The translations under genes and the position numbers were made by a program. Below are positions 34,749 through 49,815 of a stretch of DNA of 64,000 nt, in pieces. The stretch spans positions 496,001 to 560,000 of the forward strand of contig CAVVZJ010000014.1 in assembly GCA_963752755.1 (NCBI GenBank), read 5' to 3'. The DNA comes from CAVVZJ01 sp963752755. GTDB taxonomy: Bacteria; Planctomycetota; Planctomycetia; Isosphaerales; Isosphaeraceae. Under the pieces are notes generated by a model. The model was not told where the DNA came from. It saw nothing but the letters and a program-made list of their open reading frames with translations, and ran no database searches. Numbering within the stretch: the stretch's first letter is position 1; every line of letters begins with the position of its first letter.

Positions 34749-35916
34749 ATGAGTGAACGATCACCGCGAGCTTTCGGAATCCTGGTGGCATTCGCCGTCG
34801 GCCTCGCCTTGGCGGCAGGAGTCGTGAGGGCGGAGGACCAGGAGTCTGGCTCCCAACTTCACCGACGACTCTACGTCGCCGTGCCGGGCATCCGCAATTA
34901 CCTGGAGTACGGCGGACATGGCTTGCTCGTCTTCGACATCGACGATGGCCACCGATTCCTCAGGCGGATCAAGACCGCCGGGCTTGCTGCCAATGGCAAG
35001 CCCCTGAACGTCAAGGGGATCTGCGCCAGCGCCGAGACCGGCCGGCTCTACATCAGCACGATCCGCCAGATCATGTGTCTCGACCTCGTGAGTGAAGAAC
35101 TCCTCTGGGAGAAGACCTACGAATCCGGCTGCGATCGCCTGGCGATCTCGCCCGACGGCAAGATCCTGTACGTCGCCTTCCTTCGAAGGGCCGACATGGA
35201 ATGTCGTCGATGCCCGCGATGGCTCCTTGATCGCGACCATCGAGCCAGACTCTGGCGCCCATAACACGATCTTCGGTCCCAACGGCCGCGAGGTGTACCT
35301 GGCGGGGCTGAAGTCGCCGCTGTTGACCATCGCGAGCACCGACGGCCACAAGATCGTCCGCACAGTCGGCCCCTTTGCGGCCAGCATCCGGCCGTTCACG
35401 ATCAACGGGGCCCAGACGAAGGTTTACGTCACCATCAATGAACTCCTCGGCTTCGAGGTCGGCGACCTGAAGACCGGAGAAAAGCTGCATCGGGTCGAGG
35501 TCTTCGGCTTCGCGAAGGGTCCGGTCAAGCGCCACGGCTGCCCGAGCCACGGCATCGGCCTGACCCCCGATGAACGGGAGATCTGGGTGACCGACGCCCA
35601 CAACCGTCGCATGCACCTCTTCGACGCCACCGTGATGCCGCCGAAGCAATTCACCAGCATCGAGCTGAAGGACGAGCCCGGCTGGATCACGTTCACCATC
35701 GACGGCCAGTATGCCTATCCCTCAACGGGCGATGTGATCGACGTGAAGACGCGCAAGATCGTCACCGAATTGAGGGATGAACAGGGCCAGCCCGTGCAGA
35801 GTGAGAAGATGGTCGAGGTCGATTTCCGCGGCCAACGCCCCGCGCGAGTGGGCGATCAGTTCGGCATCGGACGGGTGGGCATCAAGGCGACGGCTGGGGC
35901 GAGCGGCGGGCGTTGA
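34749..35916 (+). CDS. secreted YVTN-type beta-propeller protein (one frameshift)
   Basis: The start MSERSPRAFGILVAFAVGLALAAGVVRAED is a signal peptide, with GGGAG upstream. The mature part contains repeated propeller strands typical of YVTN/SMP-30-like proteins: RLYVAVPGIRNYLEYGGHGLLVFD, DRLAISPDGKILYVAF, NTIFGPNGREVYLAG, HGIGLTPDEREIWVTDAHN and GWITFTIDGQYAYPSTGDVID. One extra base near 35188 shifts the frame; removing it gives 388 residues. There are no catalytic residues to name. Possibly a binding or lactonase-like protein in the periplasm. Confidence 0.82.
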
Positions 35917-35928
35917 GACGTGCCGCGA

Positions 35929-36980
35929 TCAAGGCCCGACGATCTCCTGGAGGGCGGCGATCAGGCGGTCGATCTCCTCGTCCGTGCCGACCGTGATCCG
36001 CAGGCCCTCCGGTCGGCCGGGGTAGCGCATCAGGCGGACAAGGATCTTTTGCGTCCTTCGAGCGCCTCGTAAACACGGGCCGCGGGCGGGCCGCCCTCGC
36101 ACCAGACGAAGTTGGCCTGGCTTTCAGGCACCGAGTAACCCAGCATCCGGGCGGCCTCTGTCAACCGCTGGCGCGTCGTCAAGATCTTCTGACGCGTCTC
36201 GGCGAGGTAAGCCCGATCTTCGAGGGCCGCGGCACCACCGACGAGGCTCAGGCGATCGCAGTTATAAGAATCTTTGACCTTGTTCAGACCATCCACGACC
36301 TCCGGCCTCGCGACGAGGTAGCCCACGCGGAGGCCGGCCAGGCCGTAGCCCTTGCTCAAGGTGCGGGTGACGATCACATTCTCGAAGCGCTTGACCAGGT
36401 CGATGGCGGTTGTCTCCGCGAAATCGACATACGCTTCATCGACGACAAGCGGGCAGGTCAGCCGTTCGGCCAGGGTGGCAATCTCGTCAGGGGTCAACGC
36501 CGTGCCGGATGGGCTGTTCGGATTGGCGAGGAAAGCGAGGCGTGCCCCGGTCTGGGCAAACGCGGCGGGGTCGAGTCGCCAGGAGGCATCGAACGGAACC
36601 TCGACGGCGAGGGCGTCTTGCAACTCCGCGAGCGTGCGATAGAGGACGTAACTCGGCGTCGGGTAGACGACGACCTGACCGGGACCGACGAAGGCGCGGG
36701 TGAGGATCGTCAGGAGGTCGTCCGAGCCGTTACCTGCCAGGATCATCTCGGCGTCCACACCGTGCAAGGCCGCCGCCACACGACGGAGATGAGCCCCGGT
36801 CGGGTCGGGGTAGAGGCGCAGGCGATCGTCCAGCGCCTGCTGGATCGCCTCGGCAACCTTCGGCGACGGCGGGTAGGGGTTCTCATTCGTATTGAGCTTG
36901 ATGTAGGCCCCGTCGCGCGGCTGCTCACCGGGAACATAGCCCTGCATCAATGCGATGTGCGACTGAAAAAAGCGGCTCAT
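35929..36980 (-). CDS. hisC: histidinol-phosphate aminotransferase (one frameshift)
   Basis: This PLP enzyme converts imidazole-acetol phosphate and glutamate to histidinol phosphate. Seen are the N-terminal KLNTNENPYPPSP, GNGSDDLL (PLP phosphate site), NPNSPSGT, DEAYVDFAE and the PLP-lysine motif TLSKGYGLAGLRVGY (Lys near 208). The frame breaks near 36050 in an A-run; restoring one A continues as ILVRLMRYPGRPEGLRITVGT to TGA at 35929, giving 350 residues, the family length. It follows hisD and a GNAT gene on the same strand. Confidence 0.92.
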
Positions 36981-37066
36981 GGAAAGCTCGGGCTCCGGTC
37001 AGGAGCAGGAGGGCCGACCCGGAAAACCAGGAGGACACGGGAGAAAGCCGGAGGTTCACGCCGCGG

Positions 37067-37564
37067 TCACGAATCCGCGCCCATCCCCCGACGTGCGAGT
37101 TGATCGAGCGCGTCCTCATCGAGACGGTAGGTCGTCCATTCGTCCATCGGCCGGGCACCGAGGGATTGGTAGAAGGCGATTGAGGGGGCGTTCCAGTTGA
37201 GAACGGCCCACTCCAGCCGACCGCAACCACGTTCGATCGCGAATGCCGCCAGCCGAGCCAGCAGGGCCTTGCCGATCCCCCGGCCGCGATGAGCGGGCCG
37301 GACGAACAGGTCTTCGAGGTACAGTCCCGGCTGGCCGCGGAAGGTGGAGAAGTTGTGGAAGAACAGGGCGAACCCGGCCGATTCGCCATGGTCCTCGGCG
37401 ATCAAGGCTTCGGCGAACGGACGTGGGCCGAAGAGGTGTTCACGGAAGGCCGCGGCTGTGGCGAGCGCGTGATGCTCCAGCTTCTCGTACTCGGCCAGCT
37501 CACGGACCAGGTTCACGAGAGTCTCAGCATCGTCGGGGCCGGCGGGACGGATCACGAAGCTCAT
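37067..37564 (-). CDS. GNAT-family N-acetyltransferase (diamine-acetyltransferase-like)
   Basis: A 165-residue GNAT enzyme starting MSFVIRPAGPDDAETLVNLVRELAEYE. The acetyl-CoA binding loop is VRPAHRGRGIGKALLARLA, preceded by GLYLEDLFV and followed by RLEWAVLNWNAPSIAFYQSLGARPMDEW. Overall it resembles the SAT1/polyamine-type subgroup that modifies small amines or amino acids. It lies between hisD (71 bases upstream) and hisC, on the same strand, so is probably cotranscribed with histidine genes. Substrate is unknown. Confidence 0.88.
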   Translation of the reverse strand: MSFVIRPAGPDDAETLVNLVRELAEYEKLEHHALATAAAFREHLFGPRPFAEALIAEDHGESAGFALFFHNFSTFRGQPGLYLEDLFVRPAHRGRGIGKALLARLAAFAIERGCGRLEWAVLNWNAPSIAFYQSLGARPMDEWTTYRLDEDALDQLARRGMGADS

Positions 37565-37635
37565 GAGAGAAGGATTCCGGAGACGAGGCCGCGTGAACTG
37601 ACGGACGACGACCGGGAACGAATGACAGTGGTGCC

Positions 37636-39098
<1,463 letters not shown>

Positions 39099-39706
39099 TC
39101 TAGACCCCAGGGCAAGCGGCCGCATCCGATCCCTGAGGCTACCGGCCCCGGATGCCTCGGTCAACTTCCCGGGACAGCCCTGCCGGAGGATTGCCGAGTC
39201 TCGATTTCGAAGCCCCCAGGAACTTCGGCGCCTCAGGAAGCCGACGCCCCGGATGGTCGGTTCGGACTCGGATCGGGAGTTCGGCAGGCACACCCAGGAC
39301 CCGGTGTACGGCCGTCCGGGTCGCATCGCGGAGTGCGTCGCGGCTGGTAAGGAATCAGTGGGGTTCGTGACGAATCAGGACGCCGGAGGCAGACACGTCG
39401 AGGTTGACCCACAGTTCAATCAACATGATCTCGGCAAACGATGTCACCTCAGTGTCGAAGATCCAGCGGCGGGCGCAGTTCGTCAATCTGGGAGAAGGCG
39501 TCGAACAACGAAGGAGACGGGAGCGGCCATGCGTGTCCAAGCCTCGAAGGATGGCGAATCTCGGGGTGAGGCCGTACCTCGGCGACGGCGAAGGGACTTT
39601 GCAATCCTCCCGGCCGCGCGCTTGGAGTCGGAGCATGGTGTCGGTAGAATGTGGCGGTCCGGGAAGTCCCGCAAGCGATTCGCGAATTCCTTTGAGATAC
39701 TTTGAA
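39099..39706. other. intergenic region without recognised gene
   Basis: About 600 bases between divergent hisD and threonine aldolase. Short open frames on both strands show no signal peptide, domain or conserved-looking motif, and no RNA fold or repeat was recognised. Promoters for both genes should lie here. Confidence 0.4.
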
Positions 39707-40753
<1,047 letters not shown>

Positions 40754-40784
40754 GGCAACGAGCCAACCGGCCGGGGTCGGACGG

Positions 40785-41485
40785 ATGCAGATCGAGCCGC
40801 TGCACGGCTGGGACCTCGACGCCGCCTCCGCGCGAGCCTTCCAGCGCAAGCTGGCACCCAGGTCGTCACGGACCAGCCCCTCGGAAACTTGGACGACCGT
40901 CGCCGCGGCCGACGTCTCTTACGACCGGGGCGATGAGCAACTTTACGCAGCGGTCGTCGTCTGTCGATGCCGACACGCTCAAGCTGATCGAACGTTTCGG
41001 CGTGGCGGGCCCGTCCTCCTTCCCTTACGTTCCGGGACTGCTCTCGTTCCGCGAGGCGCCGGCACTCCTGAAGGCGTTCGAGGGGCTGACCAGCCGGCCC
41101 GACGTCGTGCTCTGCGACGGCCAGGGGATCGCCCACCCGCGACGCCTGGGCATGGCCTGCCACCTGGGACTCTGGCTTGACCTGCCCACCATCGGCTGCG
41201 CCAAGAGCCGCCTCTGCGGCCACTTCGACGAACCCGGCCCTGAGCGAGGCGACCGCAGCCCCCTGTATCGACCGGGGCGAGGTCGTCGGCTCGGTCGTGC
41301 GGACCCGCGAACGGGTCAAGCCGCTGTTCGTCTCGCCAGGCCACCGCTGCGACCTGGAGTCGGCCGTCGCGGTCGTCCTGGCGACGGCGCCGAAATATCG
41401 TCTCCCGGTGCCGAGCCGGATGGCACACGACTACGTCAACGAGATCCGCCGCGCCGCTCGAGAAGGTCGGACGTTTCCGAAATGA
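40785..41485 (+). CDS. nfi: endonuclease V (frameshifted)
   Basis: Endonuclease V cleaves DNA near deaminated bases (inosine) to start repair. The conserved segments are AAADVSYDRGDEQLYAAVVV (metal-binding Asp), FPYVPGLLSFREAPALLKAFEGL, PDVVLCDGQGIAHPRRLGMACHLGLWLDLPTIGCAKSRLCG and VKPLFVSPGHRCDLESAV, ending MAHDYVNEIRRAAREG. Two extra bases, near 40962 and 41232, split it across frames; removing them gives 232 residues, the family norm. It follows threonine aldolase with no obvious functional link. Confidence 0.87.
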
Positions 41486-41699
41486 TCCCGCCTGACCGTC
41501 TGCGATGTGGGAGACGGTCACCGAAAAGCGAATTGGCGCCGGCAAAGAAAGTATAATTCACAATATTAGGCGGGTGCTGCTGGCAAAGAATGACCACTTT
41601 GTCGCGCAGGCGGGTTATACTCTTTCCTGATCGACCGTCGTCGCCGCCGGGTCGAGGAGCCGAGCCCCGGCAGATCACGAGGCCACTACAGATGATCCG

Positions 41700-44600
41700 A
41701 TGCGGAAAGGCACGGCCCCGAGGCCGTTCGCAAGGTCGGGACCGGCGCATCAACGGACCACGCGCTCGGGCCGCAGCCCGGCGGTCGAGGCCTTGGAAGA
41801 GCGCCGGCTACTCGCCATCTTTACCGTCACCAACACCGGCGACACCGGCTCCGGCTCGCTTCGCCAGGCGATCCTCGATGCCAACTCCCTGGCGGGTCCC
41901 GATACGATCGCCTTCAACATCGGCGCTGTCGGCAGCGTTCAGACGATCCAGCCCGGCACGGTCTCCGGCATTCTCGGACTGCCGGTGATCACGGATACGG
42001 TCACCATCGACGGATGGAGCCAGGGTGGTGCTGGCTACAGTGGCAAACCCCTCATCGAAATTGACGGCACCAACGCGCCCGGCTCCTTTGGCCTGAACAT
42101 CCAGACAAGCGACTCGGTCGTCCGCGGCCTCGCCATCAACCGCTTCGCGTTGAACGCCGGCAACGGCTTCGGCATCGGGATCTTCGGCTCCAGCGCCACC
42201 AACAACTGGATCTACGGCAACTTCCTCGGCACCGACTCGACCGGCCAGACCGACCTTGGCAACGGCCAGGGCGGCATCTGGATCGGTGCCCCCGCCACCG
42301 GCAACCTCATCGGCACCAATGCCGACGGCACCAACGACGTGGCCGAGCGCAACGTCATCGCAGGCAATGATTTTGGCCACGGCATCCTGCTCCAGGGTAG
42401 CAGCAACACCGTCGCCGGCAACTTCATCGGCCTGGGCGCCGATGGCACCACCGCCCTCGGCAACGCCGCCTCGGGGATCAATCTCCAGGGCAGCTCGTCC
42501 AACACCATCGGCGGCACGGCGGCCGGTGCCGGCAACGTGATCTCGGCCAACGGCCAGTCCGGAATCAACGTCGATTCCTCCTCCACGTCCAACTTCATCC
42601 TTGGCAACTTCCTCGGCACTGACGCCACCGGCAAGCTCGCGCGCGGCAACGCCACCAATGGCGTCCAGCTCGATGGAATCGACAACACCGTCGGCGACAG
42701 CACGGCCGGCGCCCGCAACGTGATCTCCGCCAACAATCACGGCATCCTGATCAACGGGCACTCCAACCAGATCATTGGAAACCTCATTGGTACCGACGTC
42801 ACCGGCAAGGCCGACCTCGGCAACACCGGCATGGGAATCTTTGTCCTCGGCCAGGGCGACAACACGATCGGCGGTACAACGACCGGTTCCGGCAACGTGA
42901 TCTCGGGTAACGATCAGCGCGGGATCGAGCTGAGTGGAGTCGCGAATTCTTCCGGTTTCGACGACAACTTCCTTCTCGGCAACCTGATCGGCACCGACAT
43001 TACCGGCACCTTATCCATCCCGAATCAGGCCGGTGGTCTTCTCATCAACAGCTCCTCGTACAACCTGATCGGAGACATCGGCACCGGGAATGTCATCTCG
43101 GGCAATACCGGCCCGGGCATCGAGCTGACGGGGACAACCAGTTCCCCCTCCCTTTACAATTCGATCAGTAACAATTCCATCGGTACCGACATCAATGGCA
43201 CGCAGCCGCTTCCCAACGACGACGGCATCCTCATCTCCGGCGCAGGCCTCCGGCACCCTCATCGGCGATGATGGCAGCGGGGAGATCACCGACCCGACCC
43301 AGGTCGGCAATGTCATCGCGTTCAACCGTCTGACGGGTGTCAACCTCCCAGCTGGCGACTCGACCGTCATCCTCGCCAATTCGATCCACGACAACGGTGG
43401 CCTTGGCATCGACCTCGGCGGCGACGGCGTCACCCCTAACGATCCCGGCGATGCCGACACCGGACCCAACAACTTCCAGAATGACCCCGTCATCACCGCC
43501 TCGACCTTCGAGTCCGGCTCGACCCTCGCCGACGGCGTCCTCTCCAGCACCCCGAACACCTCGTATCTCCTGGAATTCCTCCTCAACACGACCGCCGACC
43601 CTTCCGGCTTCGGCGAGGGTGCATCCTATCTCGGCCGGCTCCAGGTGACGACCGACGCCTCGGGTAAGGCCCCCTTCTCCGTCAACTTCCCGACGTCGAA
43701 CACCCTCGGCCAGTTCCTCACCGTCACCGCCACGGACCTCGACATCGAAGGCGGTGCGCTCAACACCTCGGAGTTCTCCCGCGCCGTCCTGATCCAGCCG
43801 GGAACCCGGGTCACGAACATCAACGACTCCGGCCTCGGCTCGCTTCGCCACGCGATCGACGTCTCCAACACCAACCCCGGCCCCGACACCATCGACTTCG
43901 CCATTCCCGGCTCCGGTATCCAGACGATCCAGCCCCTCTCGGCGCTGCCCGCCATCCAGGACACGACCTTTCTCGACGCCTGGAGTCAGGGTGGCCCCGG
44001 TTACAATGGAACGCCCCTCGTCGAGATCAACGGCTCCTCCGTGACGAGCGGCGATGGTCTGGTCATTCAGGCGACAAACACCGTTGTTCGCGGCCTGGCG
44101 ATCGACCGCTTCCCGGGCTACGGACTGGTGCTTAACGCCGATGGCGCCTGGATCTATGGCAACTTCCTCGGCACCGACCCGACCGGTCAGCTCAGTCGGC
44201 CCAATGGGACCGGCGGGATCGAAATCACAACCATCTCCGGGCCCGCTACGAATAACCTCATCGGCACGAACGCCGACGGCACCAACGACGCCGTGGAGCG
44301 TAACGTCATCTCCGGCAACAGCAGCAGTGGCATCCTGATCCTCACCTCGGGCAACTCGATCGCCGGCAACCTCATCGGCCTGGCCGCCGATGGCACCACT
44401 CCCCTCAGCAACGCCGGCGACGGAATCACCGTCTTCGGCGGCTCGGGCAACACGATCGGCAGCACCGTCGCCGGCGCCGGCAACGTCATCGCCAACAACG
44501 GCGGCTCGGGTGTGGATGTCCTCGCCGGCCTCGCCGACACAATCCTCGGCAACGCCATCTTCGCCAACGGCCGCCTCGGAATCGACCTCAACGGCGACGG

Positions 44601-47600
44601 CATCACACCCAACGACCCCGGCGACACCGACACCGGCCCCAACAACCTCCAGAACTTCCCCGTCCTCCTCTATGCGAATCCCTCCCCAGCCAGCCTCTCG
44701 GTCCGCGTGACCCTCGACAGCCTCCCCAGCACCGACTACCGGATCGAATTCTTCGCGAACTCGTCCGCCGATCCCACCGGCTTCGGCGAGGGAGAGACTC
44801 CGATCGGGACGGCCGTCGTCACCACCGACGGCTCGGGCCACGTCTCCTACGACGCCACCCTGCCCGGCCAGTATGCGCTCGGCGTCCCGATCACCGCCAC
44901 CGCGACCGTCCTCAATGGCCCCAACGCGGGCGATACCTCGGAGTTCTCCCAGGCCCTCAAGACCGCCGCCCCTTCCTCCGACCTGTCCCTCAGCGAGACG
45001 TCCCAGACCTCAACTCTTACCGAGGGCCAGCCCGCCGACTTCCAGCTCACCCTTGCCAACGCCGGCCCCAACGACGCCACCGGGGTGGTCGTGACTGAGA
45101 ACCTTTCCCCCGGACTTGCCTTCCTCTCGGCCGACATCACCCCGGCCGCCGTCACCACGCAAGCCGACGGCTCAACCGTCGTGACCTTCAACCTCGGCAA
45201 CCTCGCCGCCGGCGCGACGGTCAACTTCGTGGTCCACACCAGCACCCGCTCCGAGGGATCGCTGCTCTCCGATGTCTCCGTCTCCGGCAACCCCACCGAC
45301 CCGAACCTCGGCGACAACGCCGCCTCCGCCTTCGTGAATGCCCTCGACGCCCCGAAGAATGCCAGCGGCGTCGCCGTCTCCGCAACCGAAGGGCTCGCGA
45401 CCGGCCTGGTCCTCGTCGCCACCTTCAACGACAGCAACCCCTTCACCACACCCGCCGACTTCTCCGCCACCATCGACTGGGGCGATGGCAGCCAGCCGAC
45501 AACCGCCGTCATCGCCCAGCCCGGCGGCGCCGGCACGACCTTGCAGGTCCTCGGCAATCACACCTACCAGCGATTCGGCACCGACATCATCAACGTCACC
45601 ATCCTCGACTCCGGCGGCGCCAACCTGACTCCCTCCAGCCAGGCCACCGTCAATGACGCCGGTCTCTCCGCCACCGGTGTGGCGGTCTCGGCGGTCGAGG
45701 GCGTGCCGCTGTCGAGCGTCCTCGTCGCCACCATCAACGACGCCAACCCCTTCGGCCTGACCCGTGACCTCGCAGCGTCGATCGTCTGGGGCGACGGCTC
45801 GACCCCCACGACGGGACGGATCACTCAACCCGGTGGGCCGGGCACGCCGTTCATCGTCCGCGCCGACCATACGTATCCGCAGTTCGGTAGTTATCCCGTC
45901 ACCGTCGCGATCACCTCGACGGGTGGGCAAACCGCCTCGGGCTCGGCCCACGCGATGATCGCGGACGCCCCCTTGCAGGCGATCGGCACCACGATCCACG
46001 CCGTCGAAGAGACCGCGTTCAATGATGTTGTCGTCGGCACCATTGTGGATGCCAACCCCTTCTCGCTCGCTGGCGACCTCAACGCCATGATCACCTGGGG
46101 CGATGGCACGTCCCCGACCCCCGCGACGCTCCAGCCGGCCGGTTCTTCCCGGTATCTTGTCATCGGCTCGCACACCTACGAGAACAGCACGCCCCACGGA
46201 CCCGAGACAATCACCTTCCACGTCACCAGTCGCGGCGGCTCGTCGGCCACGGCGTCCACGTCGGTCCAGGTCTCCGACGCCTCGCTGGTCCTTCAGACAC
46301 TCCCGATCCAGGGAACCGCGCTGGCCCGGATCGAGAGCGTCACGGTCGCCACCTTCACCGACCTCGGCGGCCCCAACCCGGCGGATCAGTACCTGGCCAA
46401 CATCGACTGGGGCGACGGCCAGGGTTCACCCGCCGCGATTGTCGCCGATGGCGAGTCCTTCCGCGTCGTCTCCAGCCACACCTACGCGTCCGCCGGGACG
46501 TATCCCATCGACGTCTTCGTCGAGGCCGTCGAGCCCAGCGGCAGCATGGTCACCGGTACGACGCAGGCTCGCATCGCCGCGCCTCCACTCGTGCGACCCA
46601 ACGGCCCGTTGAACTACGTCATCGGCCCGATTGTTCCCGGCGGCGACGGCGTGACCCCGGCCCGGCTCATGGTCCAGCTCAACGGCATGGCACCGACCAC
46701 CATCGACCTGATCGGCGGCAACGCGATCGTCCTCAACGGCGGCTCGACCAACGACACCTTCACCTTCCACCTCGGCAACCTCACCAACCCCTCCCCGATC
46801 CCCAACGGTCCCGTCCGCCTGATCCTCCAGGGCGGGGGCGGCACGGACCTTTTCATTTTTCCGGCCTCGACGGATCTGCCCAACGTGCCGAACCTCATGG
46901 TCACCACCGAGGGCGACACGATCTTCAACCCAACCGGCGGCAACCAGTCCGACCGCCTTGTCCTCCCGGCCAACCTCGGCGCCACCGACGTTTATGCCTA
47001 CGACGAGCCGCCCGTCTTCCCCTACATCGCGGGCGGCTACCGTCTCGAGTTTCACACAACCAGCAACATCTCCAGCTTCACATTCCGCGACATGCCGGGC
47101 CTCCCCGTGATCACGACCGCCGGCTCGGTCAACCTCGTCGGCGACTTCGGGATCGGCACCGCCTTCGGCGCTGGCGTGGACCTGAGCCAGCCGACCGCCA
47201 GCCGCAGCGCCCCGGGAATCCCGCTGAACGACCACATCACCGTCACCGGCCTCATGCCGATGACCTTCTCAGCCACGATCAACGCGCCCTTGATCCCGGG
47301 TACGCTCCTGTTCATGGCCCCCCGCGTCGTCATGGATGGCCGCTCCTTCAACGACGCCTATGACCTCGATCCGCTGCCCGACGCCGTCTGGAACGTCCGC
47401 GTCGAAGTCCCCGAGAGACGCAGCGACGATACCACCCAGTCCGGCCTGTCGACTGGCTTTGGCGACCAACTCCTCCTGCACGATCGCAACACTGCAGCCA
47501 GCAGCATCGGCGTCGCTGTCGGCTCTGCTTCTTCCACCGGCAACAACTTCGCCTTCGGTGACGGCCTCGATGCGATTCTCCTCGTCCCCGCGACGCGACC

Positions 47601-48141
47601 CGATTCTCAGCCCGACGAACTGGACTACACCAACCTGACCCCCGGCGACCGGATCGACGTCAACGTCGGTGCCACCGGCCAGGTGGGCGGCTCCGTCTCC
47701 GACCCGCTCTTCGTTTCGCGAGGCTCTTCCTCCACCGCTCAGCGCCCGCTGGCTGTCAGCGGAGCGGTGCTGTCCGACAATGATGCGGTGACGCTCCAGG
47801 GTGGTTCCCACGTCGTGAACCTCCGCGTTCAGAACCAGCCTCCTCGACCCGGCCGCCGGATCTCCCTCACCGGCGACGGTACCGACCAGTTGAACCTCGT
47901 CGATCTCTCCGGCGGCGCCACCATGCGGCTGGTCCACCTGCCGTTCAATTCCGGCTTCATCCTGGTCCAGTATCCCGGCCGTCGCGGGACGACCTACCAG
48001 ATCACCTACACCAACATGATCGTCAACCCCACAATCCTCGACGCCAATGGCAACCCGACCGACCGCTCTCTCGGTAACCGCGTCGCCTTCCCCGGCGGCC
48101 CCTTGCGATTGCGGTCGTCATTTTCCACGCGCCGTCGCTGA
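41700..48141 (+). CDS. giant beta-helix / DUF11 / PKD-repeat surface protein (one frameshift)
   Basis: About 2,146 residues. The N-terminus is basic and lacks a classical signal peptide but carries VEALEERRLLAIFTVTNTGD, the planctomycete LEPR-like motif of exported giant proteins. Residues about 45-1090 are two beta-helix blocks of repeating NxIGxxxxGAGNVISxN and NLIGTDxTGxxxLGN units, each opened by a GSGSLRQAI / GLGSLRHAI motif. A DUF11 domain follows (LTLANAGPNDATGVVVTENLSPGL near 1100), then four PKD-like repeats with IDWGDG or IVWGDG strands, and a C-terminal region of unknown fold. One extra base near 43240 breaks the frame. Probably a cell-surface adhesin or glycan-binding protein. Confidence 0.85.
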
Positions 48142-48204
48142 ACCACCACGGCAAGCTCCCGGAAGTTGTCCCGGCGCTCGCCAGACGACTCCCGATGCAA
48201 GCAA

Positions 48205-49656
48205 TCAGAAAAAAATGCTCATATTCAGTAAAAATTCATTATTGAATTGCTTCTGTTCGGTCAACGGCACCGCGTAGCCGAGACCAATCTGGGCGCGTCG
48301 GAAGACGTTCAGTCGCAGACCGGCGGAGAAGTTCACGGTGTTCTGCTGGAAGCCGCCGACCAGGTGAGAGCCGTGGAACTCGATCACGGGATAGATGTCG
48401 TTGAGGATCTCGCTCTCGCGGTTCGAGTAGATCCGGTATCCGGCGAACGTGACCCAGCGGAAGAGGGTGACGCCGCTGAGGTTGTTGGCCACCGGCACGT
48501 CGTACTCGACTCCGCTCTGGAGCACCCATCGGTCGGTCGGCGTGGCGAAGAAGAGCAGGCTCGGCTGGAAGACGAAGGCCGAGTTGCCGAACTGGTTATA
48601 CGCGCTGTTGGCCCCGATCGGGATCACCATGCCCATGCTGAACGTCGAGAGGAACTTCTCACGCTGGGTCAGGAGGAACTTGGGACTGATCTGGAGGTCA
48701 CTCCAGCCCGAGCGTAGGCCGCCGATCGAGTGCAGGTCGATCCCCTGCTGGAACGTGACGTCGGGCCGGTCGATCGTGACGACCGCCTGACGGACGAGCA
48801 CGGAGAGACGTTTGGCCAGGATCGTCTCGAATCCGAAGACGTAACGGCTGTCGTTGGTCTGCACGCGTGTGGACGAGAGCTGGCTCGGAAAGATCTGCGC
48901 GGCGAAGTTGGTCGGGTCCAGCGGCAGACCGGGATAGACCCGCCGAGCGCCGAAGAAGTGGTAAAATTCCAGGGGAATGATGCGGTTCTGCAAGACCGCC
49001 GAGTTGTTGTCCGTGATGTTCAGCGCGAAGTTGCGGACGATCGAGACGGGCGAGTTGCGTCCGACCAGGGGCTGGATGCTGATCGTTCCCTGATCGCCGA
49101 TCATATTCAAGGCACTACCGCCACTGATCAGAGTTCCCCCCAGCAGCGAGCCTGCCGCAGGTGCGGCCGGCGCAGGCGTGGTTGGTGATGTCAATGGCGG
49201 CGTGAGCGAGGCCGCCGGAGGCAGTGCGGGCGCCGTTGCCGGTGCGGCTGCGGGCGGGACCGGCGGAGGCGCGGCGTCCGGCACCACCGCGGTTTCCGGT
49301 TCCGGAGCGGTCAGTCCCCGGGGTACGGGGGCGGGGGCCTGCGGGGGGCGCGGCGTCGGTGTTTCCGCGAAGGGTTCTGGACCCGCCGGCAAGGCCGGGT
49401 CCGGTCGACTCCCCACCGTTGCCGGTTCCTGGGTGGCGTTCACCAGCCGGAGCGATGGGTAGCGGACCGATCTGGGATACGACGAACGCATCCGTGAACG
49501 CCGCGGCGGAGTGGATTCCCGGACTGGTCCCGGCGACCCGATTTCCGCAGGGGCGTTCACCACGGCCAAAGGCTCCTGCGCCCGCGTCGTGACAGAGCCG
49601 CTGAGGGTCAAGAATCCCGACAGCAGGCCGGCGATCCGCAAGACCTTTCGCTTCAT
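48205..49656 (-). CDS. outer-membrane beta-barrel protein with Pro-rich linker
   Basis: A 483-residue protein. The N-terminus MKRKVLRIAGLLSGFLTLSGSVTTRAQ is a signal peptide. Residues about 30-175 are rich in Pro and Ala (PPQAPAPVPRG, APPPVPPAAAPATAPALPP), a likely periplasmic spacer. From about 180 alternating hydrophobic/aromatic strands dominate (ALNITDNNSAVLQNRIIP, WVLQSGVEYDVPVANN, QNTVNFSAGLRLNVF), and the chain ends in Phe (LLNMSIFF), a classic BAM signal. It resembles planctomycete outer-membrane transport-like proteins of unknown substrate. It is convergent with the giant surface protein. Confidence 0.75.
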   Translation of the reverse strand: MKRKVLRIAGLLSGFLTLSGSVTTRAQEPLAVVNAPAEIGSPGPVRESTPPRRSRMRSSYPRSVRYPSLRLVNATQEPATVGSRPDPALPAGPEPFAETPTPRPPQAPAPVPRGLTAPEPETAVVPDAAPPPVPPAAAPATAPALPPAASLTPPLTSPTTPAPAAPAAGSLLGGTLISGGSALNMIGDQGTISIQPLVGRNSPVSIVRNFALNITDNNSAVLQNRIIPLEFYHFFGARRVYPGLPLDPTNFAAQIFPSQLSSTRVQTNDSRYVFGFETILAKRLSVLVRQAVVTIDRPDVTFQQGIDLHSIGGLRSGWSDLQISPKFLLTQREKFLSTFSMGMVIPIGANSAYNQFGNSAFVFQPSLLFFATPTDRWVLQSGVEYDVPVANNLSGVTLFRWVTFAGYRIYSNRESEILNDIYPVIEFHGSHLVGGFQQNTVNFSAGLRLNVFRRAQIGLGYAVPLTEQKQFNNEFLLNMSIFF

Positions 49657-49815
49657 CCTGTTCAGCTCCCGGGCCGTCCGCCCGCCACGCCATCAGGCCG
49701 GACGGTTCGACGAGCAGGGACGTGCCCGCCCCGCGGCGGGAAGATCGTCCGTTTCCCGGGTTCTTATCGGGTTTTTCGAATCCCCGCTTGACAGAGGTCG
49801 AGCCGATTCTCGCGA

